Source of the DNA: Wurfbainia villosa
Taxonomy: Eukaryota; Streptophyta; Magnoliopsida; Zingiberales; Zingiberaceae
Assembly: GCA_025175895.1 (NCBI GenBank)
Contig: CM046005.1
Span: forward strand, 64,380,325-64,444,324
Length of the DNA: 64,000 nt
Direction of reading: 5' to 3'
The position numbers were made by a program, and so were the translations under genes. The stretch's first letter is position 1. Each line of letters begins with the position of its first letter. The notes below the pieces were generated by a model. The model worked only from the letters and a program-made list of their open reading frames with translations. It made no database searches and had not been told where the DNA came from. Shown here one piece after another: positions 11,216-22,638 of this stretch.

Positions 11216-11581
11216 ATTGAACATAACATGCTCATGCATACATATCATTTTAATTAATTGTCATGTTTATTTTTGTCATATCATACATACTAGTCTTAAA
11301 TTAAATCTCATAGAACGGTTAGATAGGAAATGGTTAATTAACCTTGATAACATAGTATTAGGATGCGGTGAGATGATAGTACATTAGGAAAATGAAGTCT
11401 CGTGTATCTGGGTTAGATAAGGAGTATCTAGCTTGGTGCACTTGGCTAAGTGGAACTAGCTGAAGCTACCTCACCAAATCCTAGACTAGTTAGACCATGA
11501 CGTAACCCTAAGTGAATTAAGTGCACAATTTCTTAAGATTGGCTTTGTTTAAGGAAGTGGTCGTTGTTCCGATCAAAGAAG
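11216..11581 (+). other. Cop-A post-gag spacer, conserved in Cop-B and Cop-C
   Basis: No gene. It contains GCTTGGTGCACTTGGC, GAACTAGCTGAAGCTACCTC and TAAGGAAGTGGTCGTTGTTC. The same order recurs at 25850-26130 (Cop-C) and in reverse at about 63340-63620 (Cop-B, between gag and pol). It is cut at 11581 by Cop-B. Confidence 0.7.
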
Positions 11582-12491
11582 TATTGGATCGAAAAAAAAG
11601 CGCTAGAGGGGGGTGAATAGCGCACGTAAATCTTTTGTTCGTTCGATTAAAACACTAGTAAGAAAGAGTAAATGCACAGCGGAATAGTAAAGAACACAGA
11701 TTGGTTTTACTTGATTCACAGCCTAGCAACTGCTAATCCAAGGCCCTTACGATCCAAGATCGTGTACGGAGGGAAATTCACTAAACTAGTGTCCTCCTCG
11801 TTGGAGGTAGGAGACAACGATTACACATCCATGAAAAACTCGAGGTAGAGAGACAAACCCTTCTCTCCTCGTTACGATAAAAGCTTGATAAGAAAGAGAA
11901 TTACAACAATTAGAAATGACAACTTATGAAACTGATACCGACGACTAAAGAGGAAGAGGTTGAGCTCGTGTTGTTGGCATTGCGGTAGCACTTTGGCGTC
12001 ATAGAGTTGTCGTAGAAGAGCGGCATTGTGGAGGCTTGGAATAAATGAAAATAATGTGAAACATTCCTCATTTTATATCCCTTCAACCTAGTGAGCTTGA
12101 GATTCTATCAAGAAAGCCACCTTACCTCACGATAAGGGGATGAGGTTTGACTCTCATCGAAGCTGGAAATTCAAATGGCAGTCGATTGTTGCCCTTATCA
12201 GTTCGACTAATGCACAACAATTGACTGCTACAAGCCAGCAGTCGACTGGTCGCTAGATTTTGTTGGTGCAGGGGCACCAGATAATCGAACCTATGTTTTG
12301 ATTATGACAAAGACACAAAGTTAAGCTTATATCATTATCTCATGAGCTGAATGAAGTGTGCAAGAATGCTAAGCTAAAGCTGAAGGTCCGGCGACACCCG
12401 GAGGTTCTCTTGTTGAGAAACCATGGTGGTCGGGCGACACTATGAGGACTTCGGAAAGAGCCGAAGAAATCAGGTGGAGATCGGAAGTAAA

Positions 12492-13677
12492 TGTTGGGAA
12501 GATCGGAATGGCCGGCTAGAGGGGGGTGAATAGCCTTCTTACGATGGATGTCGGAATTCTCTCATCTACAAAGCGTTAGCGCAAGCGGAATATACAAATA
12601 CAAATAAAGACAACACAAAAGATAGACAAGCAATACAAACATGAGATGTAACGTGGTTCACGGCTACGTCGCTAATCCACGGTCCGATTCGTCCAAGGTG
12701 AATCACTCCTCCAAATCTATCCACCAGATCTCTCCTTTGAACAAAGCTAGGTGGAGGTAACCTCTTTTACACAAGGATCACTCTTCTACAATAGAATAGA
12801 GATTAGAACAAGTAGAAGAGTAGGGAATCATGTATGACACTTTGGGAGAAGTTTAGAGCTCAAGCATTAGCCTCCCAAAGCCCCACCCCATTCCTTTTTA
12901 TAGAGGAAGAGGGTTTCTTCCCATTGACACAGGATCAGTCGACTGATGCCCTCGATCAGTCGACTGATCCCGTAGCTGTTGCCCAATAATGGCCGCTTTC
13001 CACGTTGGATTCCATCCAACGGTATTGGCATCAGTCGACTGATCCTACCATCGATTGGTGATGCTTGATCGATCCGAGTGCTCAATGGGCCATTCCTGGC
13101 GGTCATTGCCGCTATCGACCATCGGTCATTGCCGATCCATCGGCGATCGGCCCGCAAGCACTAAAGCTGGTCTAATACGGTCGATCGAACTATCGACTTG
13201 AGATCATGCCATGACATGGCGATCCCGGTCGTGTCGAAAATCCCATCCGACACTTAGCCAAATGGCCAAGTTTCACCTAAGAGCTACCCCTTCCTGGGTT
13301 ACATTCGCTCACTCTCATCTCTCGGAGTCCTTCACCTTTCAAGTTCTCTTCGTTCGCGGCCACGTCCCTCGGCAGCATCAGGCGCACGACTCTGCAATGC
13401 TTCTTCACATCTCTTACATTGAAGTCTACTTCCTCCGGCTTCACTCCAAGCTTCTCGTCCGACGGTCCCTCGGATGCTCCAAGCGCACGGCTTCCGCAAA
13501 GCAATCCTTCACCGACTCAAGGACCGAGTCATGAGATGTGAAACTCGCCACGGCTCCATGTGCGAATTACTAAGTCCTGCACGACTTCAACGCACATATC
13601 AAATCAACATAACACACTAACTTAAACCCTTTGCCACACACATCAAAACCTTATCATGGCAAGAGATTGCCCTAACA
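12492..13677 (-). repeat. TRG-1 left (3') LTR
   Basis: 1,186 bp. On the minus strand it starts TGTTAGGGCAATCTC and ends GATCTTCCCAACA, with CTATTCACCCCCCTCTAGCC near the end. TATA box TATAAAAA at 12895-12902 (minus). Three CAGTCGACTG palindromes lie at about 12946-13040. The segment 13045-13205 differs strongly from the right LTR although the flanks agree. Confidence 0.9.
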
Positions 13678-14938
13678 ATCTCCCCCTTTTTGATGTGTGG
13701 CAATTCGTTTAAGTTAGGTAAAAACATTTGATATAAATTTAAAAGGAAAGAAAGCATGTAAACATAAACATGATATAGCAACATGCAACTACCCCTTAAT
13801 CCATGAAACTCTCTCTTCAAATTCTCAATTTTCTCCCCCTATCATAATTTACTTAAACATAATCAATTCTCCCCCTTTGACACCATCAAAAAGATTAACA
13901 CTAAGTTATAAACTCATGGCATCAAGTCTAATAGAAGAAAAATACCAAAAATTAGTTTAAAAACTGAATTCGTCCATTACTGTTCTGATTTACAGGCCAC
14001 CAGTCGACTGGCACGCAGTTTTCAGAAAATTTTGATTTTCAAACCGAATTTCAGAAATGCATTAAAAATTCCAAAAAATTCAAAAAATCATGAAATTTTG
14101 GGAACATATTTCTTGTAAGGTTCTTTATCAGTGAAAAATAATTTTTCATGAAAAATCATCATATTTTCACGTTTTTGTCAAAAATCCAAAAGGTTTAAAA
14201 ATCACTAGGTTTTTGACCATTCTAGTATCAAGTTTAACACCTAGTTTTGGTTCCAATTGTTTCAAAACATGAATACATAGATTTTAGATTAAGAAATTGT
14301 TTTGAAAACATATGAAATATCCAACCATGATCTTTGGGCAATATGTCTATGAATTAAACATAAGCCTTCCCCATGATTGGTCTATTATTGCTATTTTGAT
14401 ACCTTAAATGACCATCTAAATACCATAGGCACTAGTGGACATTTGTATCATCCTAACATCTCACCCATGCTAAGTTTACAATCAAGTTAGACTATAGTGA
14501 GTGTGAGATGCATCCTAGGGGGTATTTGTATACACTTAACCATTATATTCATGTGATTCTATCAAGGTTAAGTATCAACCTAACAATCCTCATGATCATA
14601 AAGGCATATATCAATTAATTCTACATTATGATCATGAACCTAAAGTGTTCATCAATTAATAATCATGCATTAGGTATTATATCATCATAATAAGCAAAGT
14701 ATCACCTAAAGCATGATTTAACCCTATTTCTCATGATTATGTGTCAAATATCAAAAACATAAATCATGATTGCAAACATACATAACAATTGCATTAATCA
14801 TCATGATTTAAGCATTATTAACTATTTATAGGCACGTTATCATCACCTAACACTATTTAAAAATGTTGTCCCGCCATCCTAAGTCAACCAAAATATGATA
14901 TAGGTCAATTGCATATGGTTGACTACCCTAGGGTTTTT
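13678..14938 (-). other. TRG-1 3' non-coding region and polypurine tract
   Basis: No gene is visible in this 1.26 kb. AATCTCCCCCTTTTTGATG next to the LTR is the polypurine tract on the minus strand. A further CTCCCCCT-type tract occurs near 13830, as in Sireviruses, which carry several polypurine tracts. Short repeats of CATGATTATG/ATCATGAT type fill 14580-14830. Confidence 0.7.
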
Positions 14939-16666
14939 CTAACCCTTAAGGATGGATTTTGGAACCCAAAATAAGTTCTTTCCTATTGGGTTCACTAAAA
15001 ACTCCTTAGGGATCCATTTTCTAGCAATTACTTTCTTTTTATCTTGTCCCCTAGCAATTAGGCATTTGTAGGCCTTTTCATTTTTCTTTTCTTTATAACC
15101 TAGACCCTTTTTGTTAAAGCTTGCCCTTTGGCTCCCTATGATCATGTTCAAGGTGTTGGAGCCAATAGTGAATTTTTCTAGGGCTTTTGTTAAATAATCT
15201 ACCTTTTCCCTTAATGCCCTATTTTCTTCTATGCATGCATCACTAACATCTAATGGCACATAATTATCGTGTGAGCATGCATCATTTAACCTAGAAGAGA
15301 TATTATCATTTTCATTTAAGCATGCATTTTCTAGCTTATTTTATAATGCCTTAATTTGATCTAGCATGCTTTTGTTCTTCTTCTTAGCTCTAAATAAGTC
15401 CTTAGTGAGGCTAGAAATCATAGACATAATTTGCTTAGGGGGTAGATTCGTTACCTCACTTACCAAGTCCTCTTCTTCGGATGAGGATGTAGAGGAGGCT
15501 CCCCCTTCACTTGAGCTCTCTCCACTTGAGCTTGATTCTTCATTTAAGGAGGAGGAGCAATCCAAGTCATGAAGAGCCATTAGTGCTAAATTTGAGTAGA
15601 CATGCTCTTCTTCTTCGGATGATGATGAGGAAGCAAGGTCATCCCATGTCTTTGCTTTGAGTGCCATGGCCTTTCCCTTTTCCTTGGCCTTCTTCTCCTC
15701 TTCCTTCTTTTTACTCCCCTTTTTCTTCTTCTTTTCTTCTTTCTTCTTTCTTTCTTCCTTGCTCTTGTTTAGGAGGGGACAATTATCCCTTATGTGTCCC
15801 TCTCCTTGGCAATTGTAGCAAATGATTCTCCCCCTTGGTCTTCTATTCCTATCATTTGATTTGTTAAATCGAAAACTTTTTAAAGCACGTCTTACCTTCC
15901 TTACCATATACGCTTCTTCCGTGCTATCCATGGAGGAGGATGAGGATGTTTCGTCATCGGAGGAGGAAGGGACTTCCATCTTCTTCTTCCCCTTATTTGC
16001 CATCAAAGCTACTCCTCTTGAAGGTTGGATTCTTGGCTCTTCTTGTATTCCTTCAAGCCTCGTTTCATGAAGCTCCATGGTTGAGAAGAATTCCTCCAAG
16101 GTACTTACTTCCAAGTTCTTGGAGATGTAAAATGAGTCCACCATAGAACTCCATCTTGAGGACCGGGGAAAGGCATCTATGGCCTTCATTACCATATCCC
16201 GGTTGGAGAGCCTTTCACCTACACTTGTTATCCCAATCAAAATCTCTTTAAACCTAGAATGCAATGAAGTTACCTTTTCTCCCTTTTCTAATCTGATGTT
16301 TGATAGTTGGGAGCGGAGGAGGTCTCTTCTTGCTAGCTTAGCCTCCGAGGTACCTTCATGAAGCTCTACTAGCTTCTCCCACATCTCCTTAGCACTAGAA
16401 CATTCCCCTATCCTATTGACTTCTTGTTGGGGGAGTACATTATAGAGGTGGTGCTTGGCCTTTGAATTTGCCAAATACTCCTCTCTTTGTCTTTTGCTCC
16501 ATCTCGATTTCTCCAATGGCTCCCCATCTTCGTTCCTAGGCAACTCGAAACCGTTTTCCATTATTAAAAGGATTTCAAAGTCGGTTTCGAAGAATACCTC
16601 CATTCGCTTCTTCCACCAAGCAAACTCCCCTTCAAACTTCGGTGGATAAATGTTTGAGCCGGCCAT
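14939..16666 (-). pseudogene. TRG-1 Gag, nearly intact (one nonsense codon)
   Basis: The ATG at 16664-16666 gives MAGSNIYPPKFEGEFAWWKK, the usual start of this Gag family (PPKF.G.F..W..RME). About 575 codons follow in one frame, broken once by TAA at about 15341, so the protein would be about 440 plus 133 residues. An N-terminal UBN2-like capsid region spans residues about 20-230. A zinc knuckle CYNCQGEGHIRDNC follows near residue 300, then a long Lys/Glu-rich charged stretch, Ser/Glu-rich acidic runs, a coiled coil and the conserved Gag C-terminus (IPKEFLVNP..NLFWVPKS). It should package RNA into virus-like particles. The stop may be a late mutation; apart from it this is the best preserved Gag in the window. 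Nothing like protease or RT follows. Confidence 0.85.
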
Positions 16667-16714
16667 TTTTGATATAGAGCTTGTTGTGGCGGTTAGTCCG
16701 ATGACAAGCAACCT

Positions 16715-16729
16715 TGCTCTGATACCACT
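16715..16729 (-). other. Primer-binding site of TRG-1
   Basis: GCTCTGATACCACT, the reverse complement of AGTGGTATCAGAGC, directly abuts the right LTR. It is complementary to initiator tRNA-Met. Confidence 0.9.
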
Positions 16730-17645
16730 TGTTGGGAAGATCGGAATGGCCGGCTAGAGGGGGGTGAATAGCCTTCTTACGATGGATGTCGGAATTCTCT
16801 CATCTACAAAGCATTAACGCAAGCGGAATATACAAATACAAATAAATACAACACAAAAGATAGACAAGCAATACAAACACGAGATGTAACGTGGTTCACG
16901 GCTACGCCGCTAATCCACGGTCCGATTCGTCCAAGGTGAATCACTCCTCCAAATCTATCCACTAGATCTCTCCTTTGCACAAAGCTAGGTGGAGGTAACC
17001 TCTTTTACACAAGGATCACTCTTCTACAATAGAATAGAGATTAGAATAAGTAGAAGAGTAGGGAATCGTGTATGGCACTTTGGGAGAAGTTTAGAGCTCA
17101 AGCATTAGCCTCCCAAAGCCCCACCCCCTTCCTTTTTATAGATGAAGAGGGTTTCTTCCCGTTGACACAGGATCAGTCGACTGATGCCCTCGATCAGTCG
17201 ACTGATCTCGTAGCCGTTGCACAATAACGGCCACTTTCCACATTGGATTCCATCCAACGGTATTGGCATCAGTCGACTGATCCTACCATCAGTCGACTGA
17301 TGCTCGATCAGTCGAGTGCTCAATGGAGTCGACTCACGTGCCGTGCCGCGATGTCATCGATCATTGTATCATTCCTGGCGATCGGCGCCGACTTATCGAT
17401 CATTGCCGATCCATGGCCGATCCGCTAAGCACTAAAGCCCGGTCTTATACCAGTCAATCGAACTATCGACTTAGAGCAGTCGACTGCCATGATATGGCAG
17501 TCGACTGGTGTCGGGAAATCCCATCTGACACTTAGCCAAATGGCCAAGTTTCACCTAAGATCTACCCCTTCCCAGGTTACATTCGCTCACTCTCATCTCT
17601 CAGAGTCCTTCGCCTTTGAAGTTCTCTTCGTTCGCGGCCACGTCG
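16730..17645 (-). repeat. TRG-1 right (5') LTR, truncated
   Basis: Matches 12492 onward to about GCGGCCACGTC, then jumps to Cop-C LTR sequence at 17646. Palindromes CAGTCGACTG at about 17174, 17194, 17270, 17290, 17477 and 17500, twice as many as in the left copy. TATA box TATAAAAA at 17133-17140 (minus). Confidence 0.88.
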
Positions 17646-17935
17646 AGTTTTTATCGTAATGAGGAGAGAGAGGTTTGTCTCTCTACCTCGAGTTTTCTTG
17701 TATCTTTGTAATCGTCAACTCCTACCTCCAATGAGGAAGAGTGTTTTAGTGAATTGTCCTCCATACGCAGTCTAGGACCGTTAGGACCTTGGATTAGCAA
17801 CCGATAGGCTGTGAACCAAGTAAAAATAAAATTGTCTCATTTATTTTCCTCTGCTACTCGTGTTTTATATCGAACGAAAAGAAAGATTCTCGTGCGCTAT
17901 TCACCCCCCCCTCTAGCGCTTATTCCGATCCAACA

Positions 17936-17953
17936 ATTGGTATTAGAGCGGGG
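17936..17953 (+). other. Primer-binding site of Cop-C
   Basis: ATTGGTATTAGAGCGGGG: the initiator-Met site with one change (TATTAGAGC for TATCAGAGC). It lies directly after the LTR end. Confidence 0.8.
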
Positions 17954-17988
17954 GCACTACGATTTGGTGCAACCACCAATCTAGAAAC

Positions 17989-19484
17989 TGTTGGTGCAAT
18001 CGGCCCAGCAGTACCTTGATGGTATTTTGATGATAGACAAAACTCATGACATGGGATTGTCATGGGAAAGTCCAACATGGGTTGGCATGGAAAATCCAAG
18101 CATGGAGCTTGGTGTGGAAGTCCAAGGGGGAAGCCTTGGCATGGGAAAGTCCAAAGCATTGCGAAGCCGTGCGCTTGGTGCTTGGCATGGGAAAGTCCAA
18201 AGCATTGCGAAGCCGTGCGCTTGGTGCTTGGCATGTGAAATCCAAAGCATTGCGAAGCCGTGCGCTTGGTGCTTGGTGAGAAATGCATTGCGAAGCCGTG
18301 CGCTTGGTGCATTTGGGAAGTCTTGAGGACTTGGTAAGTTCACTAGGCTCGGGGTCCTTGAGTCGGTGAAGGATGGCATTGCGAAGCCGTGCGCTTGGTG
18401 CATCCGAGGGACCGCCGGACGGGGAGCGAATGGAGTGAGCCCAAAGGGAAGCATACTTCTAGGGCATGAGACGCGAAGGATGGCATTGCGAAGCTGTTCG
18501 CTTGGCGCATTCGAGGGACGTAGGCCGAGGGAAGAGAGCTTTGGTGGGGAACTCCATTAGGGATAAGGTGAACTTGGCCAAGTGGCTAAGACTGAGTGTC
18601 GGAGGCTCAAACATCGTTATGTTTGAGGTTTTTCCCGACATCAGTCGACTGGCATAGGTGCCGGTTCGACTGATCCAAGTCGACTAGAGTTCGACTGGTG
18701 TAAGGCTAGGGTTTTGTGCTTGGTAGTCATTGCCATGGGTGCGATCGGCAATGTCGATAGCGATCGGCTGCAGGGATGGCAATGATGATGGGAGTGTCAC
18801 GAAAGCGAGCGCTCGTGAGGCCCGAGCGATCGATCTTTGGTCACTACCGATCGTGATGGGCATCATCGATCGGCCCGGTAGTAGGTGATCCGTTGGAACT
18901 TGTCAGCGTGGATCCGCCGTTGTGAGACAAGACTAAGGCGATCGTAGGGGCCTTTAGCGATCGCTAGCGCGCAAAACAGTCACGATGGTTATAAATGGGA
19001 GCACGAGTTGGAGGATTTCGCCAAGACTTTTTGTGAAGCTATTGGAGGAATTCTGCTGCATTCCGGACCTTCAAGAGCCATCTAAAAAAGCAAGCAACAA
19101 GCAAAGGATCAAAGCAAGCGGTAAAGTGTTCTTTACGTGTATTTCGTATTTGTCTTTGTATTGCTTGTATTTCATTACTTAGTGTAATTTCTTGTGAGAG
19201 GTTTCTCCACCTCCGACGTGTAGTCGAAAAGGAGTGTTATAGTTAGTGCCGTGTGCATAACTATAGCTCGAGGAGCTCGCCCGTGGAGTAGGAACCATTC
19301 GGTTCCGAACCACGTATATCGTGTGTGTTTGCTTGTGCTTATTTGTTGTTAGTATTATTATTGTTTTATTGTTTCCGCTGCGCTAACGACAATCGTAGAC
19401 AAACAGCATAGCGAGCAGCAATTACGACATCCAACGAACGAGGGCTATTCACCCCCCTCTAGCCGGCCGTACCGATCCCCTACA
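17989..19484 (+). repeat. TRG-2 5' LTR
   Basis: 1,496 bp, TGTTGGTGCAATCGG to GATCCCCTACA. The U3 contains six copies of GCATTGCGAAGCCGTGCGC or near variants (18155, 18202, 18247, 18285, 18376, 18483), with AAAGTCCAAAG or GGATG spacers. TATA box TATAAAT at 18990-18996. CTATTCACCCCCCTCTAGCC near the end. The region 18695-18985 disagrees with the 3' LTR far more than the rest. Confidence 0.93.
18143..18505 (+). repeat. TRG-2 U3 subrepeats (38-47 bp), copy 1
   Basis: Six imperfect direct copies of GCATTGCGAAGCCGTGCGC with spacers of about 20-80 bp. The same array is in the 3' LTR (22800-23150), where the first unit has lost AAGCC (GCATTGCGGGCGCGC). Typical of enhancer-like U3 repeats; function not shown. 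Frames through it give a repetitive His/Ala/Lys-rich peptide that I do not regard as a gene. Confidence 0.8.
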
Positions 19485-19500
19485 AGTGGTATCAGAGCCG
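19485..19500 (+). other. Primer-binding site of TRG-2
   Basis: AGTGGTATCAGAGCCG directly after the 5' LTR; complementary to initiator tRNA-Met. Confidence 0.92.
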
Positions 19501-19541
19501 AGGTCGCTCTTCAAGGACTAACCACCGTGAGAGCACTACAA

Positions 19542-21088
19542 ATGGCCGGCTTCATCCATCCACCGAAATTCGATGGAGATTTTGCTTGGTGGAGGAAACG
19601 GATGGAGGTATATCTTGAAACCGATTTTGATTCTATGTTAATTATAGAAAATTGTTTTGAGATGCCTAGGGACAAATACAACAAGCCCATTGAGAAGTCT
19701 AGGTGGACCCAAGACCAAGTCAAGGATTTCAAGACAAATCTTGAGGTAATCAAGTTGATTAGTGATTTGTTATCTAACACTATTTGGGCTAGATTGGGTG
19801 ATTATAGGGATGTAAGGGAATTATGGAATAAGGTAATGAAATTCCAAGAAAATTCCCAATCGGCACAAGTAGAGGAAGATGCCGTGGAAGAACTCACAAC
19901 ATTTGAAGATGTTGGTGATTTGGTGGAGACCTCCACCTCTAGCATTGAGGGGGAGGAAAGACAGTCTTCCATCCCGGAGCAAGAACAAGAAGCATCCACA
20001 TCCGGGAGAAGTGAAGATCATGAAGAGGCCTCCACCACCTCCCTAGGTAACTCAAGCGTTATTGTTTTAAATAAAAATCACATAATATGCTTTGAGTGTA
20101 GGGAGAAAGGGCATTATAAGAGCAAATGCCCTAAATTGGCTAAGGAAAAGGGATCAAGACCGAAAGTCAACCCAAAGTCAAAGGATGCCGGTGTTCCCAA
20201 AATCAAGAGCAAAGAGCACATTGTGTGCTTCAAATGCAATCAAAAGGGACACTACCGAAGCCAATGCCCTAGGGGGAGGAAGAAAGGGCAAGAAAGTGCA
20301 ACTCATATAGGGGGAGCTCCTAAAGCTAACCCTAAGGTACATTTAGTTAATGCACCTTTAATTCCTAGAGTTAAAAAGAATGCTAAGAATCATTTTAGCT
20401 CTCTTGCCATTATTAATGAAAAGCATGCTAGGAGAAACAATAAGGTTTATTGCTTAGGTGCCAAGCATGTTCATATGACTAAAGACAAACCTAGGACTCA
20501 TAATTCTAGAAATATCTTGCCTAGGGAGTCAATTAGGAGAGTAGAAGAAAATTTGGGTATTAATCCCAAAAAGTCTAGGCACATGCCTAAGAAGAAGAGT
20601 TTTTCCCAGAGAACCAAGTCTTGAGGTCAAGACTTGAGAGAATGGAGAAAGCCCTTAGAATCATAGAAAATTCAATTCTAGGGTCAAATGCCCAAAAGTC
20701 AAGACCTAAGGTTCAAAAACGGTCTAAGGGCAAGGAAGGTTTGGGTGACAAACCTAAGCCCAAGAAGACTTATCATAATGTTCCATTTAATTATGGAACT
20801 ATTTCTAGGTCTAGGAAAACCAAGGCTAATAGGGAAGCCATCCCTAAGTCTAGCCATGGTATGTGTTTAGTGGCTAACACCTCAAAGAAATCAAATGTAG
20901 CCACTAAGAAGGTCAATGGAGGAGTCACCTCTAGAGTTGACTTAGGAAAGACCCAAAAGACTATTACTTCAAAGCCTAAAAGGGTCATTAGGAAGGTATC
21001 TAGGGAAGTTATCCCTAGGGAATACCTTGTTAACCCAAGGAGCTCCAATAGATATTGGGTTCCTAAAAGCGTGATTGATTCGCGCTAA
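19542..21088 (+). pseudogene. TRG-2 Gag (one frameshift)
   Basis: The ATG at 19542 gives MAGFIHPPKFDGDFAWWRKR, aligning with the TRG-1 Gag start. The first frame runs to 20624 and the second from about 20621 to 21088. The junction near 20600-20620 is a single frameshift: TRG-3 reads the same segment in one frame (NQALRSRLE versus NQVLRSRLE). The capsid part is shorter than in TRG-1. A Ser/Glu-rich linker (EGEERQSS, EASTSGR) is followed by two CCHC knuckles, CFECREKGHYKSKC and CFKCNQKGHYRSQC, then a basic tail and the conserved C-terminus IPREYLVNPRSSNRYWVPKS. Full length would be about 510 residues. No pol follows. Confidence 0.85.
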
Positions 21089-22638
21089 ATGGGTTAGGAT
21101 GTGTCAACCCTAAGTGGATGGGTGGGTAACCTAGCCATTGTGAGTTGACACATTAGGGTGTGCCAATATGGTTTGAGAAGTTAAAAATGATTTAAATTGG
21201 CACAATTAGGTCTTAGAGGTATTGGTGTGCCATTTTGGGTTTTTGGCACACTAGGGAAATGAATGGCATTAAGGCAAAATGAATTTAATTCCTAGAAATG
21301 GCAACTTAATTTTTAATACTTAGGTATTCTATACCTTAGTATATTTTACTTGCCATGCTTTATTTGCCTTGCCATGTCATGACATCATCTTCATTTTTAT
21401 CTATAAAATGTCATGATCATGTTTAGATTTATGTTTAGATGTCATGTATGCTTAAGTTTCATTCACATGCCATGACATCATGATATTGGCATATGTTTTT
21501 ATCTATATCATATCTATGCCATAATCATATCATGCATGAATTAAAATGGAGTTAAGGACTATGGCATAATTTGAAAGGAATCAAATAATGTTGCCTAGAA
21601 ATATGCATGAAAACATAAACAAAACAAAACCCACATCTCACACAAAAAATTTGACTTGTATGTGTTTTGCACATCTAGATATTGGTGAGATGTTTAGGAA
21701 AAAGAAAATAAAGTTTTTTGAAAACTTTTTGAAAACATTTTGAAAAACCTTGGTGAAGCCTATCTTTTGATAGCTATCACCATTGAATGGGATGATACAA
21801 AGAGGGCTCTTTATTGAAGCCTTTCTAAACTTTTGAACTTTGTATCAATCTCCTAATTTAGTGGGTAAAATAATTTTCCAATATTTTTCACCCATAGTGT
21901 TTAGGATAAGTATTATACGTATGGATTTTCAAGATTTTTAAAATTACGTATATTTACTTATGGATTTCGAAAATCCAAATTCTGAAATGCTAAAATCGCA
22001 GAATGAAGATCAATGATCGCCATGGATCGCAATGATCGATGGGGTGGCTAAATCTTGTTGGTTAGGCCCATGTTCAGCTAGGTTAAGGTCCCCTAACCAC
22101 TCCTAACCCTAGGATATGCTTGGGAGAGCATTAGAGAGGGTGGAAATCCATTGGATATGGATTAGGAGTTGGGTTGAGGGTGAGTATCAATTTTAAGGTG
22201 GAAAAGAGTTCATTGTTGAACTTTGCCTTAATTTTGATTTGGTTAATGTTCCTATTGGCTTAGGGACTCTCCAAGGACATTGTTGGTGCAATGGTCAAGG
22301 GGGAGCAAGCCTCTAGGGGGGGGTATCCATCATGGGAAGATGGATGTGTATTTCCTCATGGGAGGAAAATTGGGTTGCCTCTCTTTAAGTGATATGGGAT
22401 CACTAGAAAGATGGTAGGCATGTGTTCCTCCAAGGGAGAGATTGTAAGATCTCATTGGGATATGAGACATTCATACCCTTGGGGAGGACCTTTTTGATGT
22501 AATGTCAAAAAGGGGGAGAAGTTACCAAGTTACCAATTAGGGTTCGTTGGAATTCTCATTGGGATATGAGAATTGCCAATATGGGAGAATTGGTAGACTT
22601 GAGATGGTAGTTTTGTCAATCATCAAAAAGGGGGAGAT
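21089..22638 (+). other. TRG-2 3' non-coding region with multiple polypurine tracts
   Basis: 1.55 kb without a gene. G-rich purine runs AAGGGGGAGCAAG (22296), AAAAAGGGGGAGAAG (22506) and AAAAAGGGGGAGAT (22625, the functional tract next to the LTR). At 22281 there is a 14-bp copy of the LTR start, ATTGTTGGTGCAAT. Large parts align, in reverse, to the TRG-3 region 31360-33200. Confidence 0.8.

Larger units (their letters stand above)
12492..17645 (-). mobile_element. TRG-1: gag-only LTR retrotransposon (TR-GAG type), minus strand
   Basis: Left LTR (3') 12492-13677, internal region 13678-16729, right LTR (5') from 16730, truncated at 17645. The only coding capacity is one gag (14939-16666); the other 1.3 kb of internal sequence is non-coding. 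Elements with terminal repeats and gag but no pol are known in plants as TR-GAG and depend on partner elements for reverse transcription and integration. The right LTR lacks its last about 270 bp, and the flanking Cop-C LTR lacks about 560 bp, consistent with one deletion across the junction. Confidence 0.85.
12261..17935 (+). repeat. 5' LTR of Cop-C, disrupted by TRG-1 and a deletion
   Basis: Bases 12261-12491 match the first part of the Cop-C 3' LTR (26925 onward), and 17646-17935 match its last part. About 560 bp of the middle, corresponding to about 27155-27715, is missing. TRG-1 occupies the gap. It ends TTCCGATCCAACA just before the primer site. Confidence 0.8.

Noticed and set aside
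17920..18454. Open frames in TRG-2 LTRs (also 22537-23100) coding His/Ala/Lys-rich repeats
   Set aside because: They follow the U3 subrepeats, run across LTR boundaries and are open on both strands; not genes.
22279..22300. LTR-start motif taken as the beginning of another LTR or a truncated element
   Set aside because: Only 14 bases match and sequence on both sides belongs to the TRG-2 3' region; no LTR follows. Kept as a decoy-motif finding.
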